DNA of 64,000 bases from positions 22,255 to 86,254 of the forward strand of contig JAKVCS010000008.1 of the NCBI GenBank assembly GCA_022448365.1, given 5' to 3'. The translations under genes were made by a program, and so were the position numbers. A model generated the notes under the pieces. That model did no database searches. It was not told where the DNA came from and saw only the letters and a program-made list of their open reading frames with translations. Of the stretch, positions 38,679 through 47,642 are shown piece by piece. The DNA is from Saccharospirillaceae bacterium (GTDB lineage Bacteria > Pseudomonadota > Gammaproteobacteria > Pseudomonadales > Oceanobacteraceae). Position 1 is the stretch's first letter, and each line of letters begins with the position of its first letter.

Positions 38679-39356
38679 ATGTTGCTGTTTATTTTATTCC
38701 TGACATTGCTGCTGATCCTGAGCTTACCGGGTATCTGGGTGCAATATGTATTGAAGAAACACAGTGGTGTGCGTGATGACTTTCCCGGTAGTGGCGGTGA
38801 AATGGCCACCCATTTGCTGACTAAGTTGGGGATCGACAACGTCAGTGTCGAGGAAACCGATCAGGGGGACCATTATGACCCGCAAAGTCGGGCTGTGCGA
38901 CTGACCAAAGATAAGCTGGACGCCAAAAGTCTGACCGCGGTTGTTGTTGCTGCTCATGAAGTGGGCCACGCACTGCAGCACCATAAAAAAGAAACCCTGT
39001 TCCAAACCCGAACATGGCTGGCTCATATTGCTTATTGGGCACAAAAAACGGCGCCATTGGCGCTGGTGGTTGCGCCAGTCTTGGTCAGTGTTGCTCCGGG
39101 TGCATCCCGTTGGGCGTTATTGGCTGCGGTGGGTGCAATGCTGTTGGGTACCCTGATGCATTTTCTTACGTTACCAGTGGAATGGGATGCCAGCTTTAAC
39201 AAGGCCCTGCCTTTGCTGGAAGAAGGGAAATACTTTAACCCGCAGGACATGCAATCTGCTCGTCAGATTCTGCGTGCGGCGGCCTTCACTTATGTCGCCG
39301 GATCGTTAGCCAGCCTATTGAATATCTGGCGCTGGTTACGTTATCTGCGGCGTTAG
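38679..39356 (+). CDS. Membrane zinc metallopeptidase (YugP-like)
   Basis: 225 residues. An N-terminal membrane helix (1-20), then the zinc-binding HEVGH at residues 93-97 in VVVAAHEVGHALQHH, and two or three hydrophobic helices (about 125-160 and 205-218). The conserved DHYDP and LPVEWDASFNKAL elements match the zinc peptidase family that includes Bacillus YugP. Substrates are unknown; membrane-protein quality control is a guess. Confidence 0.88.
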   Translation: MLLFILFLTLLLILSLPGIWVQYVLKKHSGVRDDFPGSGGEMATHLLTKLGIDNVSVEETDQGDHYDPQSRAVRLTKDKLDAKSLTAVVVAAHEVGHALQHHKKETLFQTRTWLAHIAYWAQKTAPLALVVAPVLVSVAPGASRWALLAAVGAMLLGTLMHFLTLPVEWDASFNKALPLLEEGKYFNPQDMQSARQILRAAAFTYVAGSLASLLNIWRWLRYLRR

Positions 39357-39412
39357 TTGCAGTGCACTGCAGGCCGGGCTGGGTATTCTCGGTTTTTCCC
39401 GGCTGGCTGATA

Positions 39413-40216
39413 TCAGTCGCTGGCGAGACTCCAGAGTAACCGGCAGCGGTTCATATAAGCCGGAAGCATCTCATCGTCCATGGCAGGGCTGGTTGTCGCA
39501 CTGTCGGCGCACAGTTCGTCGATCAGCACTTCCGACTGTTGGTTCAGCCGTGAGACGCGTTGTTGCAGTTTTAACGCTTGATTGCGCTCAACATACAGCT
39601 GCTTATCAACCCGGGCTAACGACTGCTGCAGTTGCTGTGATGCCAGTTGCTGCTGTTCAATCAGGCTCAGTTGTTGCTGCAGCTGATCTTGCTGCTGTTG
39701 GTTGATATTGCTCCAGCGCAGGCGTTCTTCATTTTGTTGCTGCAGGCTGCGAGTCAGAGTTTGCTGCAATGCCACTTGCTGTTGTTGAAGTTGTTGGCGC
39801 TGATCCTTAAGGTCGGTCATTTGCAGCTGCAGTTGTTGCAACTGTTGCGCCTGGCTCCAGAGTTGGCTACCGGATACTGACAGCAGTGCAATCAGCAGTA
39901 TCAGTGTGGACGATAGTAGAATATTGGGCAGCTTCCTGACCGGCTGCTGTTTACTGACTGCTTTATGTTCAGTAACCGGAGCGGTCACGCCCTCGCCTAA
40001 TAACAGGCTATGCGCTTTGCGCAACTGGCTTAATTGGAGCTCCAACTGCTCTTGTTCACTGCGCGTATCGGCACGGGTTAATTCCAACGCACAATTTCGG
40101 TATTGATGCAGATAAGCGGCGCGGATATCGTCGCGATGGCGGCTCAGTGTACCGAGCAGCTGCTGTGCCTGCTGTTCATCCATAACGGTGTGTGACTGGT
40201 GTTGCGGCTGTTCCAT
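39413..40216 (-). CDS. Gln-rich coiled-coil protein with one membrane helix
   Basis: About 267 residues from the ATG at 40216; a start 45 bases upstream (40261) is possible and neither has a strong ribosome site. A cytoplasmic helical part (about 1-95) precedes a single membrane helix (near 98-116, ILLSSTLILLIALLSVSGS), then a very Gln/Leu-rich coiled coil of about 110 residues. The C-terminus has three cysteines in a short non-repeat tail. I do not recognise a family. The Gln-rich run reflects CAG/CAA and CTG repeats at the DNA level. Its neighbours give no clear hint of function. Confidence 0.6.
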   Translation of the reverse strand: MEQPQHQSHTVMDEQQAQQLLGTLSRHRDDIRAAYLHQYRNCALELTRADTRSEQEQLELQLSQLRKAHSLLLGEGVTAPVTEHKAVSKQQPVRKLPNILLSSTLILLIALLSVSGSQLWSQAQQLQQLQLQMTDLKDQRQQLQQQQVALQQTLTRSLQQQNEERLRWSNINQQQQDQLQQQLSLIEQQQLASQQLQQSLARVDKQLYVERNQALKLQQRVSRLNQQSEVLIDELCADSATTSPAMDDEMLPAYMNRCRLLWSLASD

Positions 40217-40537
40217 GGTCTGACTCTCTGTGCGCTGATGCCCATGCGGTATTGGCTGCATGATATTAGGCAGGCTGCGCCGTCATGCAATCAGGCAAAT
40301 TGCCGAGATCAATCGGGTTATCCAACACGGTCGTACAATTGTCACATTCCCTGTTTACCATCGGGTGTGCTGCTACAGGGAGGTTGCGGCCAGAGTTACA
40401 GACATTCTATAACTCTGTTTAAGCTGCCCGGGGGTTGTCGCGCCCGGCGGCTTATGCCCTGTTTCATGCGGCTTCTCGCTCAGCCCCAGACTTCTGGCTG
40501 TCACAAATATGAAACCCAATTGTCATAATTCGGGGTG

Positions 40538-40570
40538 CTGTCATATTTTTGTAACATTACTGTCAAATAA
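40538..40570 (+). promoter_or_regulatory. Pho box upstream of pstS
   Basis: Three PhoB half-sites at exact 11-base phase: CTGTCAT (40538), TTGTAAC (40549) and CTGTCAA (40560), separated by 4-base A/T spacers. The consensus half-site is CTGTCAT-like. A further TTGTCAT lies at 40520. The site is about 65-95 bases ahead of the pstS start, as expected for PhoB activation under phosphate limitation. Confidence 0.93.
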
Positions 40571-40632
40571 TGCCTGCCATCAAACTGATCCACTATCGAA
40601 TGCCGCAAGGGCGGTGAAAGAAGGAAGTTACT

Positions 40633-41676
40633 ATGAAAAAAGTACTGTTGACTGGCGCCGCTGTAATGGCAGCTGCACTGAGCACTACCGCTCAGGCTGA
40701 ACGTGATTACATCAGCATTGTTGGTTCTTCAACTGTATACCCGTTCTCAACCGTTGTTGCTGAGCGTTTTGGTAAGTCGACTGACTTCCGTACGCCTAAG
40801 GTTGAATCAACCGGTTCTGGCGGTGGTCTGAAGCTGTTCTGCTCTGGTGTGGGTGATGCAACTCCGGATATCACTAACGCTTCTCGTGCTATTAAAGGTT
40901 CTGAGATCAAGCTGTGTGCAAAGAACGGCGTTACTGACATTGTTGAAGTAAAAGTTGGCTACGACGGTATCGTTCTGGCAAACACCAAAGCGGCTGATCG
41001 TATGGAACTGACCCGTAAGGACATCTTCCTGGCGCTTGCGAAAAACGTTCCAAACCCAGACGGTTCTGAAACTCTGGTTGAAAACCCATATAAGACCTGG
41101 AAAGACGTAAACCCAGCTCTGCCAAACCGCAAAATCGAAGTATTAGGTCCGCCACCAACGTCCGGTACCCGTGACGCATTTGTTGAACTGGCAATGGAAG
41201 GTGGCTGTAAGAAAGTTCCTTTCATCAAGGCGATCAAAAAGCAGGATAAGAAGAAGTTCAAAGCCATCTGTCACGGCATGCGTGAAGACGGTTCTTATGT
41301 TGAAGCCGGTGAAAACGACAACCTGATCGTTCAGAAGCTGGTTGCTAACCCGAAAGCGCTGGGCATCTTTGGCTTCAGCTTCCTGGAGCAAAACTCTGAC
41401 AAAGTACAGGGTTCTAAAGTTGACGGTCAGCTGCCTACTTTCGACGCGATCTCTGAAGGTGACTACCCGGTTAGCCGTTCATTGTTCTTCTACGTTAAGA
41501 AGGCACACGTTGGCGTGATTCCTGGTATCGAAGAGTACCTGGCTGAGTTCACTTCTGAGCGTGCGATGGGTGAAGATGGCTACCTGGCAGACAAAGGCAT
41601 GATCCCGATGATGGATGAAGAGCGCGCCGAAGTGGTTTCAAACGTGAAAAATCTGAAACCAATTGCTGCTAAATAA
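40633..41676 (+). CDS. pstS: Phosphate-binding protein PstS
   Basis: 347 residues with a signal peptide (MKKVLLTGAAVMAAAL, cleavage after AQA). The mature protein begins with SIVGSSTVYPFSTVVAERF, the phosphate-loop signature, and contains STGSGGGLKLFC and TSGTRDAFVELA, the second phosphate-contact segment. It captures phosphate in the periplasm for PstCAB. A GAAGGAAG site precedes the ATG. Several cysteine pairs may form disulfides. Codon use is strongly biased, fitting high expression. Confidence 0.95.
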   Translation: MKKVLLTGAAVMAAALSTTAQAERDYISIVGSSTVYPFSTVVAERFGKSTDFRTPKVESTGSGGGLKLFCSGVGDATPDITNASRAIKGSEIKLCAKNGVTDIVEVKVGYDGIVLANTKAADRMELTRKDIFLALAKNVPNPDGSETLVENPYKTWKDVNPALPNRKIEVLGPPPTSGTRDAFVELAMEGGCKKVPFIKAIKKQDKKKFKAICHGMREDGSYVEAGENDNLIVQKLVANPKALGIFGFSFLEQNSDKVQGSKVDGQLPTFDAISEGDYPVSRSLFFYVKKAHVGVIPGIEEYLAEFTSERAMGEDGYLADKGMIPMMDEERAEVVSNVKNLKPIAAK

Positions 41677-41712
41677 TTAGACACCGCATACAATGCGGGC
41701 CTCTGATCGACG

Positions 41713-41745
41713 CAAAAGCCGGGGTTTTATACACCTCGGCTTTTG
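41713..41745 (+). terminator. Hairpin between pstS and pstC (possible attenuator)
   Basis: Arms CAAAAGCCGGGG and CCTCGGCTTTTG (one mismatch) enclose an 8-base loop. It lies about 40 bases after pstS. Partial termination here would give more PstS than permease, a common arrangement in binding-protein operons. Confidence 0.7.
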
Positions 41746-41789
41746 TACGTTAAATACACACCCAACTGAAAACGCCATGAGCTAACATC

Positions 41790-43163
41790 ATGAACTACAG
41801 TAGCTTGCTAATTGCGATTCTGATTTTCTTCGGTGGGGCCTATTTATTAGGTCGCAACCGGGCACGAGCAATCGCAAACCAGGGCGGCAGCCTGCACTCT
41901 CTGCCAACCCACTATGGTGCCCTGATGGCACTCTGGACGGGTCTCCCGGCTCTAATCCTGCTGATTATGTGGAGTCTGTTACAGGGGCCGGTAATTGATG
42001 GTTTGTTGGTTGCCCAGCTGCCACAAAACATTCAGCAAGGAACGCCAACCGATATTCAACTGGCGCTGAGTAAAGTTCATAACCTGGCAACGGGCGCAGG
42101 TGTAACGGCCGATGCCACGCTGGAACCTGCGGTTCAGCATCTGCTGGCACTGGAAGAGCGTACCCGGTTACTGAACGCGGGTGCGGTCGTGATGTTGGCG
42201 CTGTTAGGCCTGGGGGTCAGCTGGCGCCGGATTAAGCCAGAAATGCGCGCCCGTACCGAAGTGGAAAGCATTGTCAGCATCCTGCTGCTGTCCAGTTCAG
42301 GTGTGGCGGTATTGACCACGGTGGGTATTCTGGCTTCGGTATTGTATGAAGCCTGGATGTTTTTCCAGAAAGTTAACGCGATTGAATTCCTGTTTGGCAC
42401 TACCTGGTCGCCACAGGTGGCTCTGCGTGCCGATCAATCCGGCTCTTCTGGCAGCTTTGGTGCGGTACCACTGTTTGCCGGTACGCTATTAATCTCCCTG
42501 ATCGCGATGATCATCGCGGTACCGGTTGGTCTGATGTCGGCTATTTATCTGTCGGAATACGCGACTGAAACCGTGCGTAAATACGCCAAACCTGCATTGG
42601 AAGTACTGGCCGGTATTCCAACCGTTGTGTATGGCTTCTTCGCTGCTTTAACCGTGGCACCTGTGATTCGTAACCTGGGTGAAAGCATGGGTCTGGCAGT
42701 TTCGTCTGAAAGTGCGCTGGCTGCTGGCCTGGTAATGGGTGTAATGATTATTCCGTTTGTATCGTCATTGTCGGATGACGTGATTAACGCGGTGCCACAA
42801 TCGTTACGTGATGGCAGTTACGGTCTGGGTGCTACCCGCAGCGAAACTGTGCGCCAGGTGGTTATCCCGGCAGCTCTGCCGGGTATTGTTGGTGCCATTA
42901 TGCTGGCCGTGTCTCGTGCCATTGGTGAAACCATGATTGTGGCCATGGCCGCTGGTCTGGCAGCTAATCTGACGGCAAACCCACTCGACAGTGTGACCAC
43001 CGTAACCGTACAGATCGTAACTCTGCTGGTGGGCGATCAGGAGTTTGACTCTCCGAAAACCCTCGCCGCCTTCGCTCTGGGCTTAGTGCTGTTCCTGGTG
43101 ACTCTGGCACTGAACTTCTTCGCCCTGAAAGTTGTACAGAAATATCGAGAGCAATATGACTAA
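41790..43163 (+). CDS. pstC: Phosphate ABC transporter permease PstC
   Basis: 457 residues, longer than E. coli PstC (319) because of an N-terminal extension with two extra membrane helices and a loop (about 1-135). The permease core follows with about six helices and the cytoplasmic EAA-type loop (GLGATRSETVRQVVIPAALPGI). The long form is common in marine gammaproteobacteria and alphaproteobacteria. It overlaps pstA by eight bases. Confidence 0.94.
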   Translation: MNYSSLLIAILIFFGGAYLLGRNRARAIANQGGSLHSLPTHYGALMALWTGLPALILLIMWSLLQGPVIDGLLVAQLPQNIQQGTPTDIQLALSKVHNLATGAGVTADATLEPAVQHLLALEERTRLLNAGAVVMLALLGLGVSWRRIKPEMRARTEVESIVSILLLSSSGVAVLTTVGILASVLYEAWMFFQKVNAIEFLFGTTWSPQVALRADQSGSSGSFGAVPLFAGTLLISLIAMIIAVPVGLMSAIYLSEYATETVRKYAKPALEVLAGIPTVVYGFFAALTVAPVIRNLGESMGLAVSSESALAAGLVMGVMIIPFVSSLSDDVINAVPQSLRDGSYGLGATRSETVRQVVIPAALPGIVGAIMLAVSRAIGETMIVAMAAGLAANLTANPLDSVTTVTVQIVTLLVGDQEFDSPKTLAAFALGLVLFLVTLALNFFALKVVQKYREQYD

Positions 43164-44442
43164 TCAAACTCACTCAAGTCTTTCGACACGCGAAAAAGTA
43201 GAAAAAAGCATGGCGAAGCGCCGTGCGGCAGAAACGCGTTTCCGTGTTTATGGTATGGCCTCGATTTTGTTTGGCCTGTTGTGTCTGGTGGTGTTATTTG
43301 GCGATATTCTGTCAAAAGGCACCTCAGCTTTCAGTCAGACGGTGGTTAAACAAACCATCATGCTGGATGCGGACTATCTGGGTCTGACGGCGCAGTCGAC
43401 GGATAAAGAAATCCGCCGCGCTAACTTTGAAGGTCTGATTAAAAAGCACCTGAAAAAGTCTTATAAGCCAAAAGGTCGTAAAGCCCGCCGTGCGCTGTAT
43501 GGCATGATCAGTGCCGGTGCCGCCTGGCAACTGATGGAAGCGGTGCAGGCCGATCGTGAATTACTCGATAGCGAGTTGACCATTGCGTTGCTGGCGGATG
43601 ATGCCGTTGACCAGTGGTTTAAGCACGATCGTGACCGTGGTTACAATGACCAGTTTTCTGAATTCCAGCTCAGCGTATTAAACAGCTGGGTTGAAAGCGG
43701 TGATTTATATACCCGCTTCAACAAACTGTTTTTCACCAATGGCGATTCACGTGAGCCTGAGCTGGCCGGTATTCACGGTGCTATTAAGGGTACCTTGCTG
43801 ACGTTGCTGGTGACCTTCTTGCTGTCCTTCCCGATTGGTGTGGCAGCGGCGATTTATCTGGAAGAGTTTGCCCCGCGTAATCGTTTAACCGAGCTGGTGG
43901 AAATCAACATTAACAACCTGGCGGCGGTACCTTCGATTACCTTTGGTCTGTTAGGTCTGGCGATCTTTATCAATATGTTTGGAGTGGCGCGTTCTACCCC
44001 TCTGGTGGGTGGTTTAGTATTAACTCTGATGACGTTGCCAACCATTATTATTTCTGGTCGTGCGGCGATTAAAGCGGTACCACCAAGTATCCGCGAAGCT
44101 GCGTTTGGCCTGGGTGCATCAAAAATGCAGGTGGTTTTCCATCACGTGTTACCACTGGCACTGCCGGGTATGTTAACCGGTGCCATTATTGGTATGGCTC
44201 AGGCACTGGGTGAAACCGCACCGCTACTGATGATTGGTATGATTGCTTTTGTTGTTGACGTACCGGGTTTTATTAACGATCCGTCTACCGTATTACCGGT
44301 ACAGATTTTCCTTTGGTCAGACAGCCCAGAGCGTGCCTTTATGGAACGTACCTCCGGCGCCATTATCGTGCTGTTAGGCTTCCTGATTGTGATGAACACC
44401 GCAGCGGTTTGGTTACGCCGCCGTCTGGAGCGTCGCTGGTAA
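43156..44442 (+). CDS. pstA: Phosphate ABC transporter permease PstA
   Basis: 428 residues from the ATG at 43156, preceded by GAGAGC within pstC; an in-frame start at 43132 is possible but less likely. E. coli PstA is 296; the extra is a large soluble insert between helix 1 (about 32-52) and helix 2 (about 225-245). The core has the EAA loop [22 protein letters not shown] and the TAPLLMIG segment. With PstC it forms the inner-membrane phosphate channel. Confidence 0.94.
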   Translation: MTNQTHSSLSTREKVEKSMAKRRAAETRFRVYGMASILFGLLCLVVLFGDILSKGTSAFSQTVVKQTIMLDADYLGLTAQSTDKEIRRANFEGLIKKHLKKSYKPKGRKARRALYGMISAGAAWQLMEAVQADRELLDSELTIALLADDAVDQWFKHDRDRGYNDQFSEFQLSVLNSWVESGDLYTRFNKLFFTNGDSREPELAGIHGAIKGTLLTLLVTFLLSFPIGVAAAIYLEEFAPRNRLTELVEININNLAAVPSITFGLLGLAIFINMFGVARSTPLVGGLVLTLMTLPTIIISGRAAIKAVPPSIREAAFGLGASKMQVVFHHVLPLALPGMLTGAIIGMAQALGETAPLLMIGMIAFVVDVPGFINDPSTVLPVQIFLWSDSPERAFMERTSGAIIVLLGFLIVMNTAAVWLRRRLERRW

Positions 44443-44497
44443 GCGACGCAGCAGTCCGAATGCGAGCAAAGAATTAACGAATATTGGATTTATTATT

Positions 44498-45301
44498 ATG
44501 AGCATCATTGAAAACCACCAAACCAATGGAACGCCGTTTTCTGACAATGCCAAACTGCGCGCCCGCGACGTTCAGGTGTTTTATGGCGAGAAACAAGCCA
44601 TTTATGACGTAAGCCTGGATATCGGTGCGAATGAAGTGATCGCCTTAATTGGCCCTTCCGGTTGTGGTAAGTCGACCTTCCTGCGTTGTTTAAACCGCAT
44701 GAACGACACCATTGATATCTGTAATATCAACGGTCAAATTCTGCTCGACGGTGAAAATATCTACGACCCGAAAGTCGACGTAGTGCCTCTACGTGCCCGT
44801 GTTGGTATGGTATTCCAGAAGCCAAACCCATTCCCGAAATCTATCTATGACAACATTGCTTACGGCCCGCGTATCCACGGCCTGGCGAACTCCCGTGTTG
44901 ATCTGGATGAGATTGTGGAAAAGAGCCTGCAGCGCGCTGGCTTATGGAATGAAGTAAAAGATCGTCTGCATGCCCCTGGCACCGGGTTGTCCGGTGGTCA
45001 GCAGCAGCGTCTGTGTATTGCCCGCACTATTGCGGTAGATCCTGAAGTTATTCTGATGGATGAACCATGTTCTGCACTGGATCCGATTGCAACTGCTAAA
45101 ATTGAAGAGCTGATTGACGAATTGCGTGAAAACTACACCATCGCTATCGTAACTCACTCAATGCAGCAGGCAGCGCGTGTTTCTCAGCGTACGGCATACT
45201 TCCACATGGGCCAGCTGATCGAAGTGAATCCGACTGATCAGGTATTTACCACGCCGCAGCACTCATTAACAGAAGCCTATATCACAGGTCGTTTCGGATA
45301 A
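44498..45301 (+). CDS. pstB: Phosphate ABC transporter ATPase PstB
   Basis: 267 residues. Walker [10 protein letters not shown] (about 52-60), signature [16 protein letters not shown], Walker [14 protein letters not shown] and the PstB-specific [16 protein letters not shown] and [10 protein letters not shown] elements. It powers PstCA. It lies 55 bases after pstA and 25 before phoU. Confidence 0.97.
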   Translation: MSIIENHQTNGTPFSDNAKLRARDVQVFYGEKQAIYDVSLDIGANEVIALIGPSGCGKSTFLRCLNRMNDTIDICNINGQILLDGENIYDPKVDVVPLRARVGMVFQKPNPFPKSIYDNIAYGPRIHGLANSRVDLDEIVEKSLQRAGLWNEVKDRLHAPGTGLSGGQQQRLCIARTIAVDPEVILMDEPCSALDPIATAKIEELIDELRENYTIAIVTHSMQQAARVSQRTAYFHMGQLIEVNPTDQVFTTPQHSLTEAYITGRFG

Positions 45302-45326
45302 GGCCTGCACTTAAAAGGACATACCC

Positions 45327-46040
45327 ATGGAAATGAATTTTAACCAACACATTTCAGGTCAGTTTAACGCTGATCTGGAAGCTATCCGTAACCACATGAT
45401 GGGAATGGGTGGCCTGGTTGAACGTCAGGTTGCTAATGCAATAGATGCAATCTGCTCCGGTGATACCAGTCAGGCAGACGAGATTATCCGCCGGGAAGAT
45501 GAGGTGGATAAGATGGAAGTGACCATCGACAACGAATGTACTCAGATTCTGGTACGTCGTCAGCCAGCGGCTTCTGATCTGCGTATGGTACTGGCTGTAT
45601 CCCGCGTGGTACGTGACCTAGAGCGCATTGGTGACGAAGCCTGTAAGATCGCCATCCACGCTCTGGAAGTTGCAGACAAAGGTCGCTCTGAGATCTGCCA
45701 ACAGGCAATGCGTTATATGGGCGCTGAAGTGACCAAGATGATTTCCGGCGCACTAGATGCCTTTGCCCGTCATGATGTTGATGGCGCGATTGCAGTGGTG
45801 CGTGCCGATAAGCTGGTCGACAATCAGTACGCCGCCGCATTGCGTGAACTGATGACCTACATGATGGAAGACCCACGTTCAATCTCTCAGGCAATTAACA
45901 TTCTGTGGATTTTGCGTGCTATTGAACGTATCGGCGATCACGCCCGGAACATCTCTGAGCAGGTTATCTACCTGGTCAGTGGTGCCGATGTGCGTCACAG
46001 CTCTCTGACTGAAATTGAAGAGCAAGCTGCAAAAGACTGA
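45327..46040 (+). CDS. phoU: Phosphate signalling regulator PhoU
   Basis: 237 residues of the two three-helix-bundle type. The metal-binding repeats read DEVDKMEVTID and RIGDEACKIA in the first half, and ADKLVDNQY and RIGDHARNISE in the second. PhoU links PstSCAB to the PhoR/PhoB system and limits phosphate uptake. AAGGA precedes the ATG; a second ATG three codons in is also possible. phoB and phoR are not in the window. Confidence 0.96.
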   Translation: MEMNFNQHISGQFNADLEAIRNHMMGMGGLVERQVANAIDAICSGDTSQADEIIRREDEVDKMEVTIDNECTQILVRRQPAASDLRMVLAVSRVVRDLERIGDEACKIAIHALEVADKGRSEICQQAMRYMGAEVTKMISGALDAFARHDVDGAIAVVRADKLVDNQYAAALRELMTYMMEDPRSISQAINILWILRAIERIGDHARNISEQVIYLVSGADVRHSSLTEIEEQAAKD

Positions 46041-46059
46041 TATCCCATCCCCATTATTG

Positions 46060-46107
46060 AACGGTTGTCAGATGCTCGGTGGAGTGGCTGGCAACCGTTT
46101 TTTTTAG
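46060..46107 (+). terminator. Rho-independent terminator after phoU
   Basis: Arms AACGGTTGTCAG and CTGGCAACCGTT (one mismatch) with a loop of about 16 bases and a run of eight T. It closes the pst-phoU operon. Confidence 0.9.
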
Positions 46108-46281
46108 TTATTTTGTCTGTTTTCTCATCAAATCACGCCTGAACGGATTCTGACTGCTAGTCTGAAAGCACCATTGCTCCCATCAGTTATTCGCCAAAAG
46201 CACGAGTATTACAGTGTGAAATGTCGCTACTGGTAATGCAGGTGAAATATTAATGTCATCTTTCTGAAATATATCGACCCC

Positions 46282-46321
46282 ATGTAACAAAGATGTAACA
46301 TTAGTGAAATAAATTTGTCAC
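46282..46321 (+). promoter_or_regulatory. Pho box upstream of the porin gene
   Basis: Four half-sites at exact 11-base phase: ATGTAAC (46282), ATGTAAC (46293), GTGAAAT (46304) and TTGTCAC (46315), with A/T-rich 4-base spacers. The phase and spacing match the pstS box. It lies 70-110 bases ahead of the porin start, so the porin is probably phosphate-regulated. Confidence 0.82.
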
Positions 46322-46389
46322 CAATTCGGCAAGCACAGAAACTTAACGTCTGTGCTGCCAGATGCTTCGCTAACTTTGGATGTATAAAG

Positions 46390-47313
46390 ATGAAAAAAAC
46401 TGCTTTATTCCTGGCTCTGACTGTTCCTGCTCTGGCACAAGCCGAGAAAATCGAAATCGACATGCCGGACTTCTACGGCAAACTGAACCTGACCGTTCAA
46501 AACGCTAACGAAGATGGCAACAGCTTCAGCGAAGTGAAATCCAACGCCTCCCGCGTTGGTATCAAAGGCAAAGGTGAGCTGAACCACGGTCTGACCGCTA
46601 TCTACAAAGTTGAATACGAAACAAATCCGGACGACGGTGACAAAGACGGTAAAACCTTCACTCAGCGCAATACTTACGCTGGTATTAAGAGTGACTTCGG
46701 TACCGTTCAGGTAGGTCTGTTCGACACGCCACTGAAGAAGCTGCAAAAGAAAGTGGATCTGTTCAACGATCTGGAAGGTGACATCAAAAACGTGATCACC
46801 AAGAGCGATAACCGTGAAGAGAACAGTGTTCAGTACACCTCTCCTAAGTTCGCTGGCCTGCAACTGAAAGTTGACCAGATCGCCTCTGAAGACAAAACCA
46901 GCGCTCGTAAAGACGCGACTTCTACCAGCCTGACTTACACCCAGGGTAATTACTATGTTGGTGTGGCGTATGACAGCAAAGTAGAAGCGAATACAACTGA
47001 CGTATTACGTGCTGTTGCTCAGGCCAACGTTGCTGGTGCTCAGATTGGTGTTCTGTGGGAAGAGCAGGATAAAGACGGCGACAAGTCCGAAGGCTGGTTA
47101 CTGTCTGCTGCCTACAAGCTCGGTGGTGTTAAGCTGAAAGCACAACACGGTGAGTCTGAAATCAATAACGCAGAAGGTGCTAACACGACTTCTGTTGGTG
47201 CAGACTACAAGTTGGGTAAAGGCGCTAAAGCATACGTTTACTACACTGAAAACGACTTCCGCGCTAAGAAAGACACCAACTACGCTGGCGTCGGTATCGA
47301 ATACAAGTTCTGA
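46390..47313 (+). CDS. Outer-membrane porin, probably phosphate-starvation induced
   Basis: 307 residues from the ATG at 46390; a longer reading from 46315 runs through the Pho box. A signal peptide (MKKTALFLALTVPALAQA) leads into a general-porin start (DFYGKLNLTVQNA) and many amphipathic strands, ending in the terminal aromatic residue (YKF) needed for outer-membrane assembly. KSNASRVGIKGKGEL and NTYAGIKSDFGTVQVG are typical Gram-negative porin strands. The Pho box and the pst neighbours suggest it brings phosphate or another anion across the outer membrane. It is not recognisably OprP by sequence. Confidence 0.88.
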   Translation: MKKTALFLALTVPALAQAEKIEIDMPDFYGKLNLTVQNANEDGNSFSEVKSNASRVGIKGKGELNHGLTAIYKVEYETNPDDGDKDGKTFTQRNTYAGIKSDFGTVQVGLFDTPLKKLQKKVDLFNDLEGDIKNVITKSDNREENSVQYTSPKFAGLQLKVDQIASEDKTSARKDATSTSLTYTQGNYYVGVAYDSKVEANTTDVLRAVAQANVAGAQIGVLWEEQDKDGDKSEGWLLSAAYKLGGVKLKAQHGESEINNAEGANTTSVGADYKLGKGAKAYVYYTENDFRAKKDTNYAGVGIEYKF

Positions 47314-47358
47314 GTTGCTGTCGTCTGACAACAGACACAGAACCGACTGCCGAACCTC

Positions 47359-47394
47359 AAAAGCCCGGAGCTGATATCAGCTCCGGGCTTTTTT
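47359..47394 (+). terminator. Rho-independent terminator after the porin gene
   Basis: A long perfect palindrome (arms AAAAGCCCGGAGCTGAT and its complement) ending in six T. It follows the porin stop by 45 bases. Confidence 0.93.
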
Positions 47395-47642
47395 GTTGGA
47401 TGAACGGATCACGACTATCGACAATCAACCCCCGATTACGAATATCGCTCAGGTTAGGTCATTGGGCGCAGCCAGATAGTCTGGCCTTCTGGTATTCGAT
47501 CGTATTTCAGAAACACGACAACCGTGAATGATCTGCCACACAAACTGGCGCAATATCCTAGTGCGTCTGCTACCACCTCAGAGTAGAGTAACTGTGACTG
47601 ATCAATACAGCGCCCACAACAACCGAATAATATCCGAACGCG

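Noticed and set aside
38679..39356. Peptidase considered as an HtpX-type protease
   Set aside because: The HEVGH context and the rest of the layout match the YugP-like family better than HtpX.
41790..44442. Long PstC and PstA taken as evidence of new transporter subunits
   Set aside because: Extended PstC/PstA forms are common outside the enterics; the core motifs are normal.
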